Positions 54,966 through 63,618 of a stretch of 64,000 nt of DNA are shown here, one piece after another. This DNA is from Constrictibacter sp. MBR-5 (lineage in GTDB: Bacteria > Pseudomonadota > Alphaproteobacteria > JAJUGE01), in contig NZ_JBEPTK010000001.1 of assembly GCF_040549485.1 (NCBI RefSeq), forward strand, positions 434,001 to 498,000, read 5' to 3'. Numbering within the stretch: the stretch's first letter is position 1; each line of letters starts with the position of its first letter. The translations under genes and the position numbers were made by a program. The notes under the pieces are model-generated. The model had not been told where the DNA came from. It saw nothing but the letters and a program-made list of their open reading frames with translations, and made no database searches.

Positions 54966-56074
54966 CCGCCCGCCTTTTCGCAGATGTCCTTCAGCGCCCG
55001 CCACTCCGCATCGGTCAGGATGGGCGGCCCGGCGACCGCGCCTGCCGCCCCCTTCATCCGGTCGAGCCTTTCCGCGCTCATCGGGTGGCTGTCGAGAATG
55101 GTTCCCCGGCGCCCGTCGCCGGTGACGCGCACCAAGAGTTCGCCCATCCCCACCGGTGAGCGGCCGAGGGCGGTCATGGCGGCGACGGCGTAGTCGTCGG
55201 CCCGCCTCTCGGTATCCCGCGAGTAGGACGCGTCGAGTAGCGAGCGCGCCGCGACGATCACGGCACCGCCGCCGGTCACGTCGCCCAGGAGCAGGCCGAG
55301 GACGAAGGTCGTGCCGCCCGTCTGGATCAGACGGCGCATCGCGTCGCGGTGCTGCGCGTGGCCGATCTCGTGCGCGACGACACCGGCGATCTCGTCCGGC
55401 GCCTCGGCCTTGTCCAGCAATCCCGCGAACAGGTAGATCCGGCCGCCGGGCAGCGCGATCGCATTGGGCATGTCGGAGGCGAGCACGGCCCCCCGCAACG
55501 CCTCGCGCATCGCGTCCGTCGCCCCGCCGGCCACCGCCAGCGTACCGATGAGCTTGTCGAGCGCCGCGCGCCCCGCCGGGGTCTCGCAGGTCTCGCCGCC
55601 CAGAATGGCGCGGATCTGGCCGTCCACCGCCTCGCCCAGCCGCGCCTCGACCGCGTAGGGCACCAGGGGCGCCAGCCGGTCGGCAGCATAGGGAATGCCG
55701 TAGATCGCCATCACGAGGATCGAGCAGACCGCCGCCAGCGACCAGCCGACGATGCGCCCGGTCTGGCGCCGCTCACCGGCATCGAGGGCGCGGCAGCGCG
55801 CCAGAACGGCCCGTACCGCCGCCGGATCCTCGACCTCCAGCCGCGCCAGCATCGGCGCGGTCTCGTTGCGCAGCCGCAGGCGGCCGTGCCCGTCGGCACG
55901 CCGCATGCCGTCATAGGGCCAGGATGCGAGCACGGCGCCGTCCTCGACGATCTCCAGCCGGTCCGCGACGCGGAGTTGCACCTGCCGCCTGCGGTTCGAC
56001 GTGCCGTCGTAGAACACGCCGGCCGGCGCCGTCTGTGCCGTCGCCCCCGTACCGTCCATGTCCATCGGACCCAT
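54962..56074 (-). CDS. M48 family metalloprotease, membrane-anchored
   Basis: ATG 56074, one base after the DUF898 stop, gives 370 residues. The N-terminal 110 residues are a small beta domain (RRRQVQLRVADRLEIVED, WPYDGMRRADGHGRLRL). One membrane helix lies near 120-140 (GWSLAAVCSILVMAIYGIP). The M48 domain follows: zinc motif VVAHEIGHAQHRDA (HEIGH), upstream IALPGGRIYLFAGLLDKAEA, third ligand Glu in YSRDTERRADDYAV, and SHPMSAERLDRMK. It resembles BepA/YfgC-type peptidases in layout. It is coupled to DUF898, an association seen in other proteobacteria. Confidence 0.88.
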   Translation of the reverse strand: MGPMDMDGTGATAQTAPAGVFYDGTSNRRRQVQLRVADRLEIVEDGAVLASWPYDGMRRADGHGRLRLRNETAPMLARLEVEDPAAVRAVLARCRALDAGERRQTGRIVGWSLAAVCSILVMAIYGIPYAADRLAPLVPYAVEARLGEAVDGQIRAILGGETCETPAGRAALDKLIGTLAVAGGATDAMREALRGAVLASDMPNAIALPGGRIYLFAGLLDKAEAPDEIAGVVAHEIGHAQHRDAMRRLIQTGGTTFVLGLLLGDVTGGGAVIVAARSLLDASYSRDTERRADDYAVAAMTALGRSPVGMGELLVRVTGDGRRGTILDSHPMSAERLDRMKGAAGAVAGPPILTDAEWRALKDICEKAGG

Positions 56075-56075
56075 C

Positions 56076-57206
56076 TCAGAGACCACCGATGTCGAGCCCG
56101 TCGGTGAGCCCCTCGCCCAGCGCATCGACCTGGTCGCCCTGGCCGACGATATCGTCGGCAACCCACAGGTTGTGCACCGTCGTCGTGCCGGCGACCTTCG
56201 CCCAGACGTCCCGGTTGAGATAGAGCCGGACGACGATCCCCATGGCGACCGCCATCAGCAGGTAGCCGACAACCGTGCCCAGCAGGAGGAAGGGATGCTG
56301 CGCCACGGCGGCGAACCGTTCATCCCCCGCCGGCAGGTCGACCAGGGACAGTGCGGCGAAGAGGACCGCGCCGCCCCAGGCGCCAAGCGCGACGCCCAGG
56401 AGGACGTACCACCCGACGACCTTCCAGAAGATACCGACCAGTGCGCCCTTAGCGAGCGACGACTCGAACCGCACGGCGCCGAAGCGGATGCCGCCCACCC
56501 ACCAGCGCCACTCTATCGCCTTGTAGGCCGCGACGAGGAACGGCAGCGGCACGAGCAGCACACCCGTCGGCAGCAGCAGCCACAGCCACCAGCCCCGCTT
56601 GAAGAGGCTGCCGCCGGTGCCGTCGAAGCGCCCTTCCAGCGACCCGTAGGCGGTGTGGCGCAGTTTGTAGCGCTCCAGCGCCGCCTGCCGCCACGGCAGC
56701 GCCAACCCCAGCGTCAGGATCGTCGCCAGGCTCCACAGGCCGGCGCGCCAGGCATAGCTCCAGCCCGAGCCGCCCATCGAGAAGCGCAGGCCGCGCCAGA
56801 CCGTCCGCGTCAGCCGGTAGCGCCGCGCCCGGTACATGGCGAACTGCGAGAAGAGGTAGAAGAACAGGAAGAGCGGGATGCTGGCGAAGCTCTGCAGCCG
56901 CTCGGCCTCGATGCCCAGGAGGAAATAGGCGAGGTAAACCGGCAGCAGGATCGCCAGCGCCACCAGAAAGCCAATCAGCAACTCCTTGGCGCGGCCGATA
57001 TACTCCGCGGCGTCGCCGTCGACCGCCGTGTGCGACCAGAGGTGCCGGCGGATGTCGGTCGCCAGCCAGAAGCGGTAGAAGCCGAGCGTGAGCAGTTCCA
57101 GGAGCGCGCCTCGGGTCACCAACCGCCGGAAGACGGGCCGCTGCCCGGTGAAGGCGACGGGATGGGCCGGCGGAGCGGCCGCCGGCATGGGAATCGGTTC
57201 GTGCAT
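56076..57206 (-). CDS. DUF898 (YjgN-like) multi-pass membrane protein
   Basis: The 376-residue protein has about eight membrane helices. DUF898 features include FTGQRPVFRRLVTRGALLEL, TLGFYRFWLATDIRRHLW, RARRYRLTRTVWRGLRFSMG, and the repeated LGLALPWRQAALERYKLRHT and WVGGIRFGAVRFESSLAKGA. The function is unknown. The M48 protease gene follows one base later, and such pairing suggests the two act on the same membrane process. Confidence 0.88.
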   Translation of the reverse strand: MHEPIPMPAAAPPAHPVAFTGQRPVFRRLVTRGALLELLTLGFYRFWLATDIRRHLWSHTAVDGDAAEYIGRAKELLIGFLVALAILLPVYLAYFLLGIEAERLQSFASIPLFLFFYLFSQFAMYRARRYRLTRTVWRGLRFSMGGSGWSYAWRAGLWSLATILTLGLALPWRQAALERYKLRHTAYGSLEGRFDGTGGSLFKRGWWLWLLLPTGVLLVPLPFLVAAYKAIEWRWWVGGIRFGAVRFESSLAKGALVGIFWKVVGWYVLLGVALGAWGGAVLFAALSLVDLPAGDERFAAVAQHPFLLLGTVVGYLLMAVAMGIVVRLYLNRDVWAKVAGTTTVHNLWVADDIVGQGDQVDALGEGLTDGLDIGGL

Positions 57207-57481
57207 CGCGGCCTCGCGGGCTGAACGACAGGAGCCGGCACGGCCGCCTCGCGGAAAGGTCTAACCCTTACGATCGATCATCAATCGCACGAAATCATTA
57301 ACATGGAACCGCACCCGGCGAGGTGTCCGCGTCGCCGTGGCGCAACCGATCCGCGCGATGTGTGACGGAAACACGCCGGGCGGCAGATCGCGCCGGCGCG
57401 GCGCGGTCCGAAGGGGTCTTGCGCCCGCGCCGCCGCCCGGGCTTGATTGGGCGCAACAAACGGGATGGAGCGCATCGAGGC

Positions 57482-58402
57482 ATGAAGATTGCGGTCATTG
57501 GCGCCGGCGGCGTCGGCGCCCCCTTCGGGATGGCGATGGCACTGGGCGGGCATGAGGTCACCTTCGTCGCGCGCGGCGCCCACCTGAAGGCGATGCGTGA
57601 GGAGGGCCTGCGCGTGGAAGGGCCGCTGGGCGACTTCCACCTGCCCGAGACGCGCGCCACCGACGACCCGGCCAGCGTCGGCCCGGTCGACGCCGTGCTC
57701 TTCTGCGTGAAGCTGTGGGACGTCGAGAGCGCCGGCGAGGCGATCAAGCCGCTCATCGGCCCCGACACCTTCGTCATTCCCATCCAGAACGGCATCGACG
57801 CGCCGGACCGGCTGATGCCGATCCTCGGCAAGGATCATGTCATGGGCGGCGTGGCGCTGATCGGCGGGCTGATCGAGCGGCCGGGCGTCGTGCGCCAGAC
57901 CGGCAAGATGCGCAAAGTCATCTACGGCGAGCTCGACGGCAGCCGCAGCGACCGGGCCGAAGCGTTCCTGGCGGCATGCCAGGGTGCGGGCATGGACGCG
58001 GAACTGTCGGCCGACATCCGCCGCTCGCTCTGGGAGAAGATGGTCTTCCTCGTCTCCCTCTCCAGCGTCACGGCGATCACCCGCCTGCCGCTCGGCATCG
58101 CGCGCGAGGACGCGGACCTGCGCGCGCTGCTGCTCGACGTGGCACGGGAGACCGCCGCAGTCGGCGCCGCGGTCGGGGTGAAGCTGGCGGACGACTTCCC
58201 GGAGAACCGCCTCGCCTACATGGATACGCAGCCGGCGACGACGATGGCCTCGATGGCCAACGACCTGGTGCGCGGCAATCGGCTGGAACTGCCGTGGCTG
58301 GCCGGCAAGGTGGTGGAACTCGGCCGCACCTACGGCGTCGATACACCCGTCACCCGCACGATCTATGCGGCCCTGAAGCCCTATGTGAACGGCAAACCCT
58401 GA
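57482..58402 (+). CDS. Ketopantoate reductase-like protein (ApbA/PanE paralogue)
   Basis: ATG 57482 gives 306 residues: the NADP loop IAVIGAGGVGAPFGMAMALG, FVARGAHLKAMREEGLRV, VDAVLFCVKLWDVESAGEA and the C-terminal ApbA_C domain with WEKMVFLVSLSSVTAI. In true PanE the catalytic Lys is followed by two substrate-binding asparagines (KxxxNxxxN). Here those positions read Leu and Ser, so ketopantoate is probably not the substrate. The next two genes overlap head to tail (TGATG, then TTGA), so a three-gene operon is likely. Confidence 0.82.
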   Translation: MKIAVIGAGGVGAPFGMAMALGGHEVTFVARGAHLKAMREEGLRVEGPLGDFHLPETRATDDPASVGPVDAVLFCVKLWDVESAGEAIKPLIGPDTFVIPIQNGIDAPDRLMPILGKDHVMGGVALIGGLIERPGVVRQTGKMRKVIYGELDGSRSDRAEAFLAACQGAGMDAELSADIRRSLWEKMVFLVSLSSVTAITRLPLGIAREDADLRALLLDVARETAAVGAAVGVKLADDFPENRLAYMDTQPATTMASMANDLVRGNRLELPWLAGKVVELGRTYGVDTPVTRTIYAALKPYVNGKP

Positions 58403-58743
58403 TGTCCCCGAAGAAGAACCCGCTGAAGCTGAACAGCCTACAGCTGAAGACCCTCACCCTGCTGCAGGAGGTGGCGCGCCAGCCCGACCTCACCAGCACG
58501 GACGAGGCGACCGGCGAGACCGTGATCCGCTCGCTCCCGCATGCCCACGGCAACCACTTCCACATCGGCCGCGCCGTGGTGATGACCGCCGACGCGACCG
58601 GCCTCGGCAATCCCGCCGTCTGGGCGGCGCTGGGCCGCAAGGGCCTGATCCGCCAGGTCGAGAACGGCTATGCGATCACCGCCGCCGGTGCCGAATACGA
58701 CACCGGCATGCGCGACCAGATCTTCCACGGAAGCGACCATTGA
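58402..58743 (+). CDS. Small hypothetical protein coupled to the reductase gene
   Basis: The start overlaps the previous stop (TGATG) and the end overlaps the Nudix start (TTGA). The 113-residue soluble product has a basic Lys-rich start (MSPKKNPLKLNSLQLKTLTL), LPHAHGNHFHIGRAVV with a His-rich turn, and a winged-helix-like second half (NPAVWAALGRKGLIRQVENG, YAITAAGAEYDTGM). The LxRKGLIRQ..NGYAIT..G pattern resembles a small winged helix, but I do not recognise a named family. Confidence 0.7.
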   Translation: MSPKKNPLKLNSLQLKTLTLLQEVARQPDLTSTDEATGETVIRSLPHAHGNHFHIGRAVVMTADATGLGNPAVWAALGRKGLIRQVENGYAITAAGAEYDTGMRDQIFHGSDH

Positions 58744-59513
58744 AGCAGACGGCACCGGAGGAGTCGGCACCCGAGGCCTCGGGCGGCGCCGCGACGCACC
58801 GCATCGGGCGCCTGCCGCGCAAGCCCGGCACGACCGGCATCAGGCCACGCGACGCCGCGGCCCTGATCCTGGTCAAGCGCGACGGACCGGAGCCGGCCGT
58901 GCTGATGGGCCACCGGCACCACAAGCACGTGTTCATGCCGAACACCTTCGTGTTCCCGGGCGGCCGGGTCGACATGGAGGATGCGCAGGTCCCCGTCGCC
59001 GCACCGCTGCGCCCGCCGGTCGCCGAGCGGCTGGAACGGCATGCGACGCGGCGGCGCGCCCGCGCGCTCGCCCTGGCGGCGATCCGCGAGGCGTTCGAGG
59101 AGACGGGCCTGACCATCGGCCGGCCCCCCGCCGCACCCGTCGACCAGGCGGCACTGGCCGACACGTGGCGGCCGTTCTTCGAGACCGGCCTCGCCCCGGC
59201 GCTCGACCTGCTCGACTACGTCTTCCGGGCCATCACGCCGCCCGGCGACGTGCGCCGTTTCAATGCACGGTTCTTCATCTGCGACGCTGCCCATGCGGCA
59301 GGCACCCTGGGCGGCAGCGGCGAACTGGTCGACCTGACCTGGCTGCCGATCGGCGAGGCGCTGACCACGCCCAACACGCCGGGGATCACGAAGCGCGTTC
59401 TCACCGAAGTGCAGCGCCTGCTTGCCGAATCCGACCCGTGGAACCTGCCGTCGGGCCATGCCGTGCCGCGCTATCACGCGGTCCACGGCCGCGAGCGGAT
59501 CAGCTACGACTGA
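58740..59513 (+). CDS. Nudix hydrolase with extended Nudix box (NUDT19/RP2p-like)
   Basis: The most likely start is TTG 58740, overlapping the preceding stop with GGAAG about seven bases upstream; 257 residues. The Nudix box is split: FPGGRVDMED at about 76-85 and, after a 30-residue insert, REAFEETGL at about 120-128. This split layout is typical of NUDT19-like CoA-diphosphatase relatives. The N-terminus (IRPRDAAALILVKRD, PAVLMGHRHHKHVFMPNTFV) and the ending WNLPSGHAVPRYHAVHGRER fit. It would hydrolyse a nucleoside diphosphate derivative such as an acyl-CoA. Confidence 0.87.
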   Translation: MKQTAPEESAPEASGGAATHRIGRLPRKPGTTGIRPRDAAALILVKRDGPEPAVLMGHRHHKHVFMPNTFVFPGGRVDMEDAQVPVAAPLRPPVAERLERHATRRRARALALAAIREAFEETGLTIGRPPAAPVDQAALADTWRPFFETGLAPALDLLDYVFRAITPPGDVRRFNARFFICDAAHAAGTLGGSGELVDLTWLPIGEALTTPNTPGITKRVLTEVQRLLAESDPWNLPSGHAVPRYHAVHGRERISYD

Positions 59514-59729
59514 CGCTGCAAATTTTATCGGCGCCGGTGCCGGGCCGCGGAACCGCGCCCGCCACCAAATGTTAATACGGGTACAAGACCGGCTCGAAAA
59601 GTCGCTGGGACCTTCGGCCAAAGGAACCCGGCGAGGCCGCACAGAATTCCGGGCGGGGGAATGGTGTCCCGCTCATCCGCGCCCACGGTCGGGGGCGGAG
59701 GCCGGACCGGTCTTTCTACACTTTCTACC

Positions 59730-59780
59730 TTCCGCCCCGGTACCGCCCGCACCTCTTTCGGCGGGTAGGCCGGGGCGGAA
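59730..59780. terminator. Large hairpin between convergent Nudix and YdcF-like genes
   Basis: TTCCGCCCCGG (59730-59740) and CCGGGGCGGAA (59770-59780) pair perfectly over 11 bases. The 29-base loop holds a smaller CCCGC/GCGGG pair. The surrounding 293 bases between the two stops have no other feature. A shared terminator for both convergent genes is likely. Confidence 0.5.
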
Positions 59781-59806
59781 GCGCATTCCGGCCCTGCCCC
59801 ATCCGT

Positions 59807-60241
59807 CTAGTCTTCCTGGGGTGCCAGTCCGAGCAGCCTGCGCCGCAGGCGCAACGCATACCAGGCATAGCCAAGCGTCTCCCGGCCGAGATAGTTCAGC
59901 CAGAGCCGGTAGCCGACCTCGTCGCGGCCACCTCCCGCACTCTCCCCCTGCCCCTGAATCCCATAGGCCCGGAACGCCAGCAGCGAACGCGGCAGATGCC
60001 AGCCATCGGTGACGATCAGCGCCCGCCGCCAGCCGCGCCGGCGCATCAGCGCCGCACAATAGCGGGCACTCTCATGCGTGTTTCGGGCGCAGCGTTCGGC
60101 GACGATGGCCGGTTCAGGCACCCCCATCTCGCGTGCGAGGGCGGCCATCGCCTCCGCCTCGGTCGGCGGGTGGCGGCCGAAGCCGCCCGTCACGATCATC
60201 GACTGGGCGAGGCCGGCGTGGAAGGCGGCGACGCCCCGCAC
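59807..60241 (-). CDS. YdcF/DUF218 family protein, start codon unclear
   Basis: From GTG 60241 the product has 144 residues (VVRGVAAFHAGLAQSMIVTG, NTHESARYCAALM, IVTDGWHLPRSLLAFRAYGI), but the DUF218 domain plainly begins upstream: the same frame reads RFDTIIVLGAAVRRDGSPSP and continues to about 60328. No ATG, GTG or TTG occurs there. The codon at the expected start (60328, after AGGGC) is ATA, and a TGA in frame lies 14 codons further up, inside malate synthase. Full length from ATA would be 173 residues. DUF218 proteins are envelope-related, often with vancomycin-resistance or cyclic-lipid links. Confidence 0.65.
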   Translation of the reverse strand: MRGVAAFHAGLAQSMIVTGGFGRHPPTEAEAMAALAREMGVPEPAIVAERCARNTHESARYCAALMRRRGWRRALIVTDGWHLPRSLLAFRAYGIQGQGESAGGGRDEVGYRLWLNYLGRETLGYAWYALRLRRRLLGLAPQED

Positions 60242-60362
60242 GACCCGGCGGCGCAGCGCCGGACTCGGCGAACCGTCCCGCCGGACGGCTGCGCCGAGGA
60301 CGATGATCGTGTCGAAACGGGGCGGTATGGCCGTGCCCTGCGCCGCGTGGACGCGAAGCCGG

Positions 60363-61982
60363 TCAGGACGCCAGCGTCACCACTCGCTCATAGGCCGGCA
60401 AGGTCAGGAACTCGCCGAATTCGTCGGCGGTGACCATGTCGTAGAAGAGTTCCGCCGCCTCGTCGTGCTTGCCGGTCGTCCAGGCGTCCTCGCCGACCTG
60501 GGCGCGCATCTTCGCGACCTCCTCGTCGAGCAGCCGGCGCACGAGGGCCGCGTCGATCACCGTGCCGGTCCCCGTGAACGTCGCCTTGTGGCGGATCCAC
60601 TGCCAGACCTGGGCGCGGCTGATCTCGGCCGTGGCCGCATCCTCCATCAGGTTGTTGATCGGCACGCAGCCGATGCCGCGCAGCCACGGCTCGATGTAGA
60701 GCACGCCGACCGCGAGGTTGGTCCGCAGACCCGCCTCGGTGATCTGGCCCTCGGGGATCTTCAGCAGGTCGTCGGCCGTCACGTGGACGTCCTGGCGCTG
60801 GCGCGCGACCTGGTTCGGGTTCGGCATCTTGTCGTCGAACGCCGCCTTGGCGATCGGCACGAGCCCCGGATGCGCGACCCAGGTGCCGTCATGGCCGTCG
60901 CCGGCCTCGCGCTCCTTGTCGGCCTTCACCTTGGCGAGCGCCTCCTCGTTGGCCTTCTCGTCGCCGCGGATCGGAATCTGCGCGGCCATGCCGCCCATCG
61001 CGTGCGCACCGCGGCGGTGGCAGGTCTTGATCAGCAGCTGGCTGTAGGAGCGCATGAAGTGCGTGGTCATCGTGATCTGCGCGCGGTCGGGCAGCACGAA
61101 GTCCGGACGGTCGCGGAAACGCTTGATGAAGCTGAAGATATAGTCCCAGCGGCCGGCGTTCAGGCCGGCGATGTGGTCCTTCAGCTCATAGAGGATCTCG
61201 TCCATCTCGAACGAGGCGGTGATCGTTTCGATCAGGACCGTCGCCTTGATGGTACCGCGCGGCACGCCGAGCTTCTCCTGGGCGTGGACGAACACGTCGT
61301 TCCACAGGCGCGCCTCGACGTGGTTCTCCAGCTTCGGCAGGTAGAAATAGGTGCCGACGCCCTTCTGCTGCCGCGTCTTGACGTTGTGGAAGAAGTAGAG
61401 GCCGAAGTCGAACAGGCTGCCCGACATGCGCTTGCCGTCGACGGTCATGTGCGCCTCGGTCAGGTGCCAGCCGCGCGGCCGCACGATCAGGACCGCCGGC
61501 TTGTCCGACAGGGCGTAGTCCTTGCCGTTCGAGGGGTCGTGGAACGTGATCGACCCCTTGTTGGCGTCCGCCAGGTTGATCTGGCCGCTGATCAGGTTCG
61601 ACCAGGTCGGCGTCGTCGCGTCCTCGAAGTCCGCCATGAAGACCTTCGCGCCGGAGTTCAGCGCGTTGATGACCATCTTGCGGTCTACCGGGCCGGTGAT
61701 CTCGACGCGGCGGTCCTGCAGGTCGGCCGGCACGCCGGCGATCTTCCAGTCGCCGTCGCGGACCGCCTGGGTCTCCTTCAGGAAGTCGGGCAGCGCGCCG
61801 CCGCGGATCTTCGCGTCAGCCTCGACGCGGGCCGCGAGCAGTTCCTCGCGGCGATGGTTGAACGTCCGCTGCAGATCGGCGACGAAAGCGAGGGCCTCCG
61901 GCGTCAGGATCTCGTCGAAGCGGGGCTCCATCGCCCCCAGGATGGCGACGCCCGACGGCGTCTCGACGGTACTGCCGGCCAT
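60363..61982 (-). CDS. aceB: Malate synthase A
   Basis: The 539-residue enzyme condenses glyoxylate with acetyl-CoA to malate. It is the A type (about 530-540 residues, versus 720 for G). Features are FMADFEDATTPTWSNLISGQ, LIVRPRGWHLTEAHM, ATVLIETITASFEMDEILYE, GRWDYIFSFIKRFRDRPDFV, MTTHFMRSYSQLLIKTCHRR, GMAAQIPI and the catalytic Asp in NNLMEDAATAEISRAQVWQW. No isocitrate lyase gene is in the window. The gene stands alone, with the YdcF-like frame starting at its 3' end. Confidence 0.95.
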   Translation of the reverse strand: MAGSTVETPSGVAILGAMEPRFDEILTPEALAFVADLQRTFNHRREELLAARVEADAKIRGGALPDFLKETQAVRDGDWKIAGVPADLQDRRVEITGPVDRKMVINALNSGAKVFMADFEDATTPTWSNLISGQINLADANKGSITFHDPSNGKDYALSDKPAVLIVRPRGWHLTEAHMTVDGKRMSGSLFDFGLYFFHNVKTRQQKGVGTYFYLPKLENHVEARLWNDVFVHAQEKLGVPRGTIKATVLIETITASFEMDEILYELKDHIAGLNAGRWDYIFSFIKRFRDRPDFVLPDRAQITMTTHFMRSYSQLLIKTCHRRGAHAMGGMAAQIPIRGDEKANEEALAKVKADKEREAGDGHDGTWVAHPGLVPIAKAAFDDKMPNPNQVARQRQDVHVTADDLLKIPEGQITEAGLRTNLAVGVLYIEPWLRGIGCVPINNLMEDAATAEISRAQVWQWIRHKATFTGTGTVIDAALVRRLLDEEVAKMRAQVGEDAWTTGKHDEAAELFYDMVTADEFGEFLTLPAYERVVTLAS

Positions 61983-62087
61983 ATCTCGTCTCCTTGCTCG
62001 CGCGTCTTTTCGTTCGGCGGGGCGCAGAAACTATCCGACGGGCCGACATCAAGTCCACTGCGCAAGTCCATCGCGCCCATCGGCCGG

Positions 62088-62111
62088 GGAACGGCGCGGG
62101 AATAAACCGTT
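62088..62111 (+). promoter_or_regulatory. Possible ECF-type promoter before the sigma gene
   Basis: GGAAC (62088-62092) and CGTT (62108-62111) lie 15 bases apart, 56 bases before the sigma factor start. GGAAC/CGTT elements are typical for ECF and EcfG promoters, but the usual spacer is 16-17 bases, so the match is imperfect. Autoregulation is possible. Confidence 0.3.
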
Positions 62112-62166
62112 GCAGGCGGCGTTAACGGCCCAAGATGATTCCGGGATCACCAATCACACGGCCGGC

Positions 62167-62685
62167 ATGACCGACGGGCAGTTGCGCCAGACGCTCCATC
62201 TTCACGTCGTGCGCCTCAGGCGCTACGCGCATGCCCTGGTGCGCGACGCGGACCAGGCCGAAGACCTCGTCCAGGAGTGCCTGGCGACCGCCCTGGCCCA
62301 GGCGCATCGCTGGACGCCGGGGACCGACCTGCGGGCGTGGCTGTTCACCATCCTGCACAACCTGCATATCGGCGGGGTCCGCAAGCGTCTGCGCCAGGCG
62401 GAGCATGTCGATCTCGAATCGGTGGCGCACCTGCTGCCGCAGGCGCCGGCACAGACGCAGCGGCTGGAGTGGCTGGAAGCGCTCTGGGCGTTCGAGCAGT
62501 TGGAGCCGGATCAGCGCGAGGTCCTGCTGCTGACCGCGGTCGAGGGGTTCCGCTATCGGGAAACGGCCGACATCCTCGGCGTCGCCACGGGCACCGTGAT
62601 GTCGCGCCTGTCGCGCGCGCGGCAGCGGATGCGCGACCTGCTGGCCCAGCGCGGCAAGCCGAACCTGCGTCTGGTGAAGTCATGA
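62167..62685 (+). CDS. ECF-family RNA polymerase sigma factor
   Basis: ATG 62167 gives 172 residues. Region 2 is seen in LHLHVVRLRRYAHALVRDAD, QAEDLVQECLATALAQAHRW and LRAWLFTILHNLHIG. Region 4 is seen in LEPDQREVLLLTAVEGFRYR and ETADILGVATGTVMSRLSRA. The stop overlaps the anti-sigma start (ATGA), so this is a classic ECF sigma/anti-sigma pair, not the NepR-EcfG-PhyR arrangement. The signal is unknown. Confidence 0.92.
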   Translation: MTDGQLRQTLHLHVVRLRRYAHALVRDADQAEDLVQECLATALAQAHRWTPGTDLRAWLFTILHNLHIGGVRKRLRQAEHVDLESVAHLLPQAPAQTQRLEWLEALWAFEQLEPDQREVLLLTAVEGFRYRETADILGVATGTVMSRLSRARQRMRDLLAQRGKPNLRLVKS

Positions 62686-63482
62686 CCGTCCACGACCGAC
62701 CGACGGAAGAGGAGATCCACCGCTACGTCGACGGCGTCGCGGACGAGCGCACGGCGGCGCTGGTCGAGCGCTGGCTGGAGGACGAGCCGGCCGACCTGCG
62801 GCGCGTCGACGACTATCTCCGGCTCAACGAGGCATTGCACGTCGCCTTCGCCCGAACGCCCGACGGTCCGGCACGGCCGGGCCTCGACAAGGTCGAGCAG
62901 CAACTCGCCCGCAAGCTGGCGATCCGCCGCCTGAGCTGGAAGCTGCGCTTCGGCCGGCCGGGACTCGCCATGCTCGGCGGCGCGGCCGTGATCGCGGGGA
63001 TGGCCTGGTTCGGCTCGACGCTCGTGTGGCACATGCCGCCCGGCTATGCCCACGAGGCCGTCGAAGCGCACCTGCTGTTCGTCTCGGACGACGAGCATCC
63101 CGTGGAGATACCGGCGGAGCGGCGGGCGGAACTGACTCGCTGGCTGTCCAAGCGCGTTGGCGTGCCGGTCCCGCTCCCGGACCTGACGGAAGCCGGCTAC
63201 TACCTGCTCGGCGGCCGCCTCGTCACCAACCATCTGAAGCCGGCGGCACAGCTCATGTATGCGCGCGGCGACGGCCACCGCATCACGCTGTTCATCACGC
63301 GGGCGGACGGCGCGCAGGAGACGCTGGCGGAACTGTTCGAGGAGCAGCAGGTGCGCTTCGTCTGCTGGCAGCACGGCAGGGCGAGCTTCGCGCTGGTCGG
63401 CTCCGAGGATCCCAATCTCCTTCGGGCCCTCTCGGACCGGATCATGGCGAGCGCGCGCGACACGGAGCAGGCCAGGTCCTGA
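62682..63482 (+). CDS. Transmembrane anti-sigma factor
   Basis: Coupled to the sigma gene by ATGA, the 266-residue protein has a cytoplasmic N-terminus with the anti-sigma pattern (PTEEEIHRYVDGVADERTAA, VERWLEDEP), one membrane helix at about 89-110 (LAMLGGAAVIAGMAWFGSTL) and an extracytoplasmic domain (LLFVSDDEHPVEIPAERRAE, LTRWLSKRVGVPVPLPDLTE, VRFVCWQHGRASFALVG). It would hold the sigma at the membrane until a signal frees it. The N-terminus lacks the zinc His-x3-Cys-x2-Cys motif, so it is not a ZAS-type redox sensor. Confidence 0.87.
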   Translation: MTVHDRPTEEEIHRYVDGVADERTAALVERWLEDEPADLRRVDDYLRLNEALHVAFARTPDGPARPGLDKVEQQLARKLAIRRLSWKLRFGRPGLAMLGGAAVIAGMAWFGSTLVWHMPPGYAHEAVEAHLLFVSDDEHPVEIPAERRAELTRWLSKRVGVPVPLPDLTEAGYYLLGGRLVTNHLKPAAQLMYARGDGHRITLFITRADGAQETLAELFEEQQVRFVCWQHGRASFALVGSEDPNLLRALSDRIMASARDTEQARS

Positions 63483-63550
63483 TCGCGCCCCCGTCGGGGA
63501 TCGGGACCGCCCGCGATCGTCGGCCCCGCCCCTAAAGAGCCCAAACGAAA

Positions 63551-63575
63551 AGGCCGTCCCTGGGGGACGGCCCTT
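63551..63575 (+). terminator. Terminator after the anti-sigma gene
   Basis: GGCCGTCCC (63552-63560), loop TGG, GGGACGGCC (63564-63572), with AAA before and CTTCCT after. It lies 70 bases past the anti-sigma stop and before the end of the convergent bactofilin gene, so it may serve both strands. Confidence 0.6.
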
Positions 63576-63618
63576 CCTCGGATCCGATGGCCCCGGACAC
63601 GGTGCCCGGGGTGCGGTT

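Noticed and set aside
62167-62685. The sigma factor as EcfG, the general stress sigma
   Set aside because: It is followed by a transmembrane anti-sigma rather than a small NepR gene, and no PhyR is nearby.
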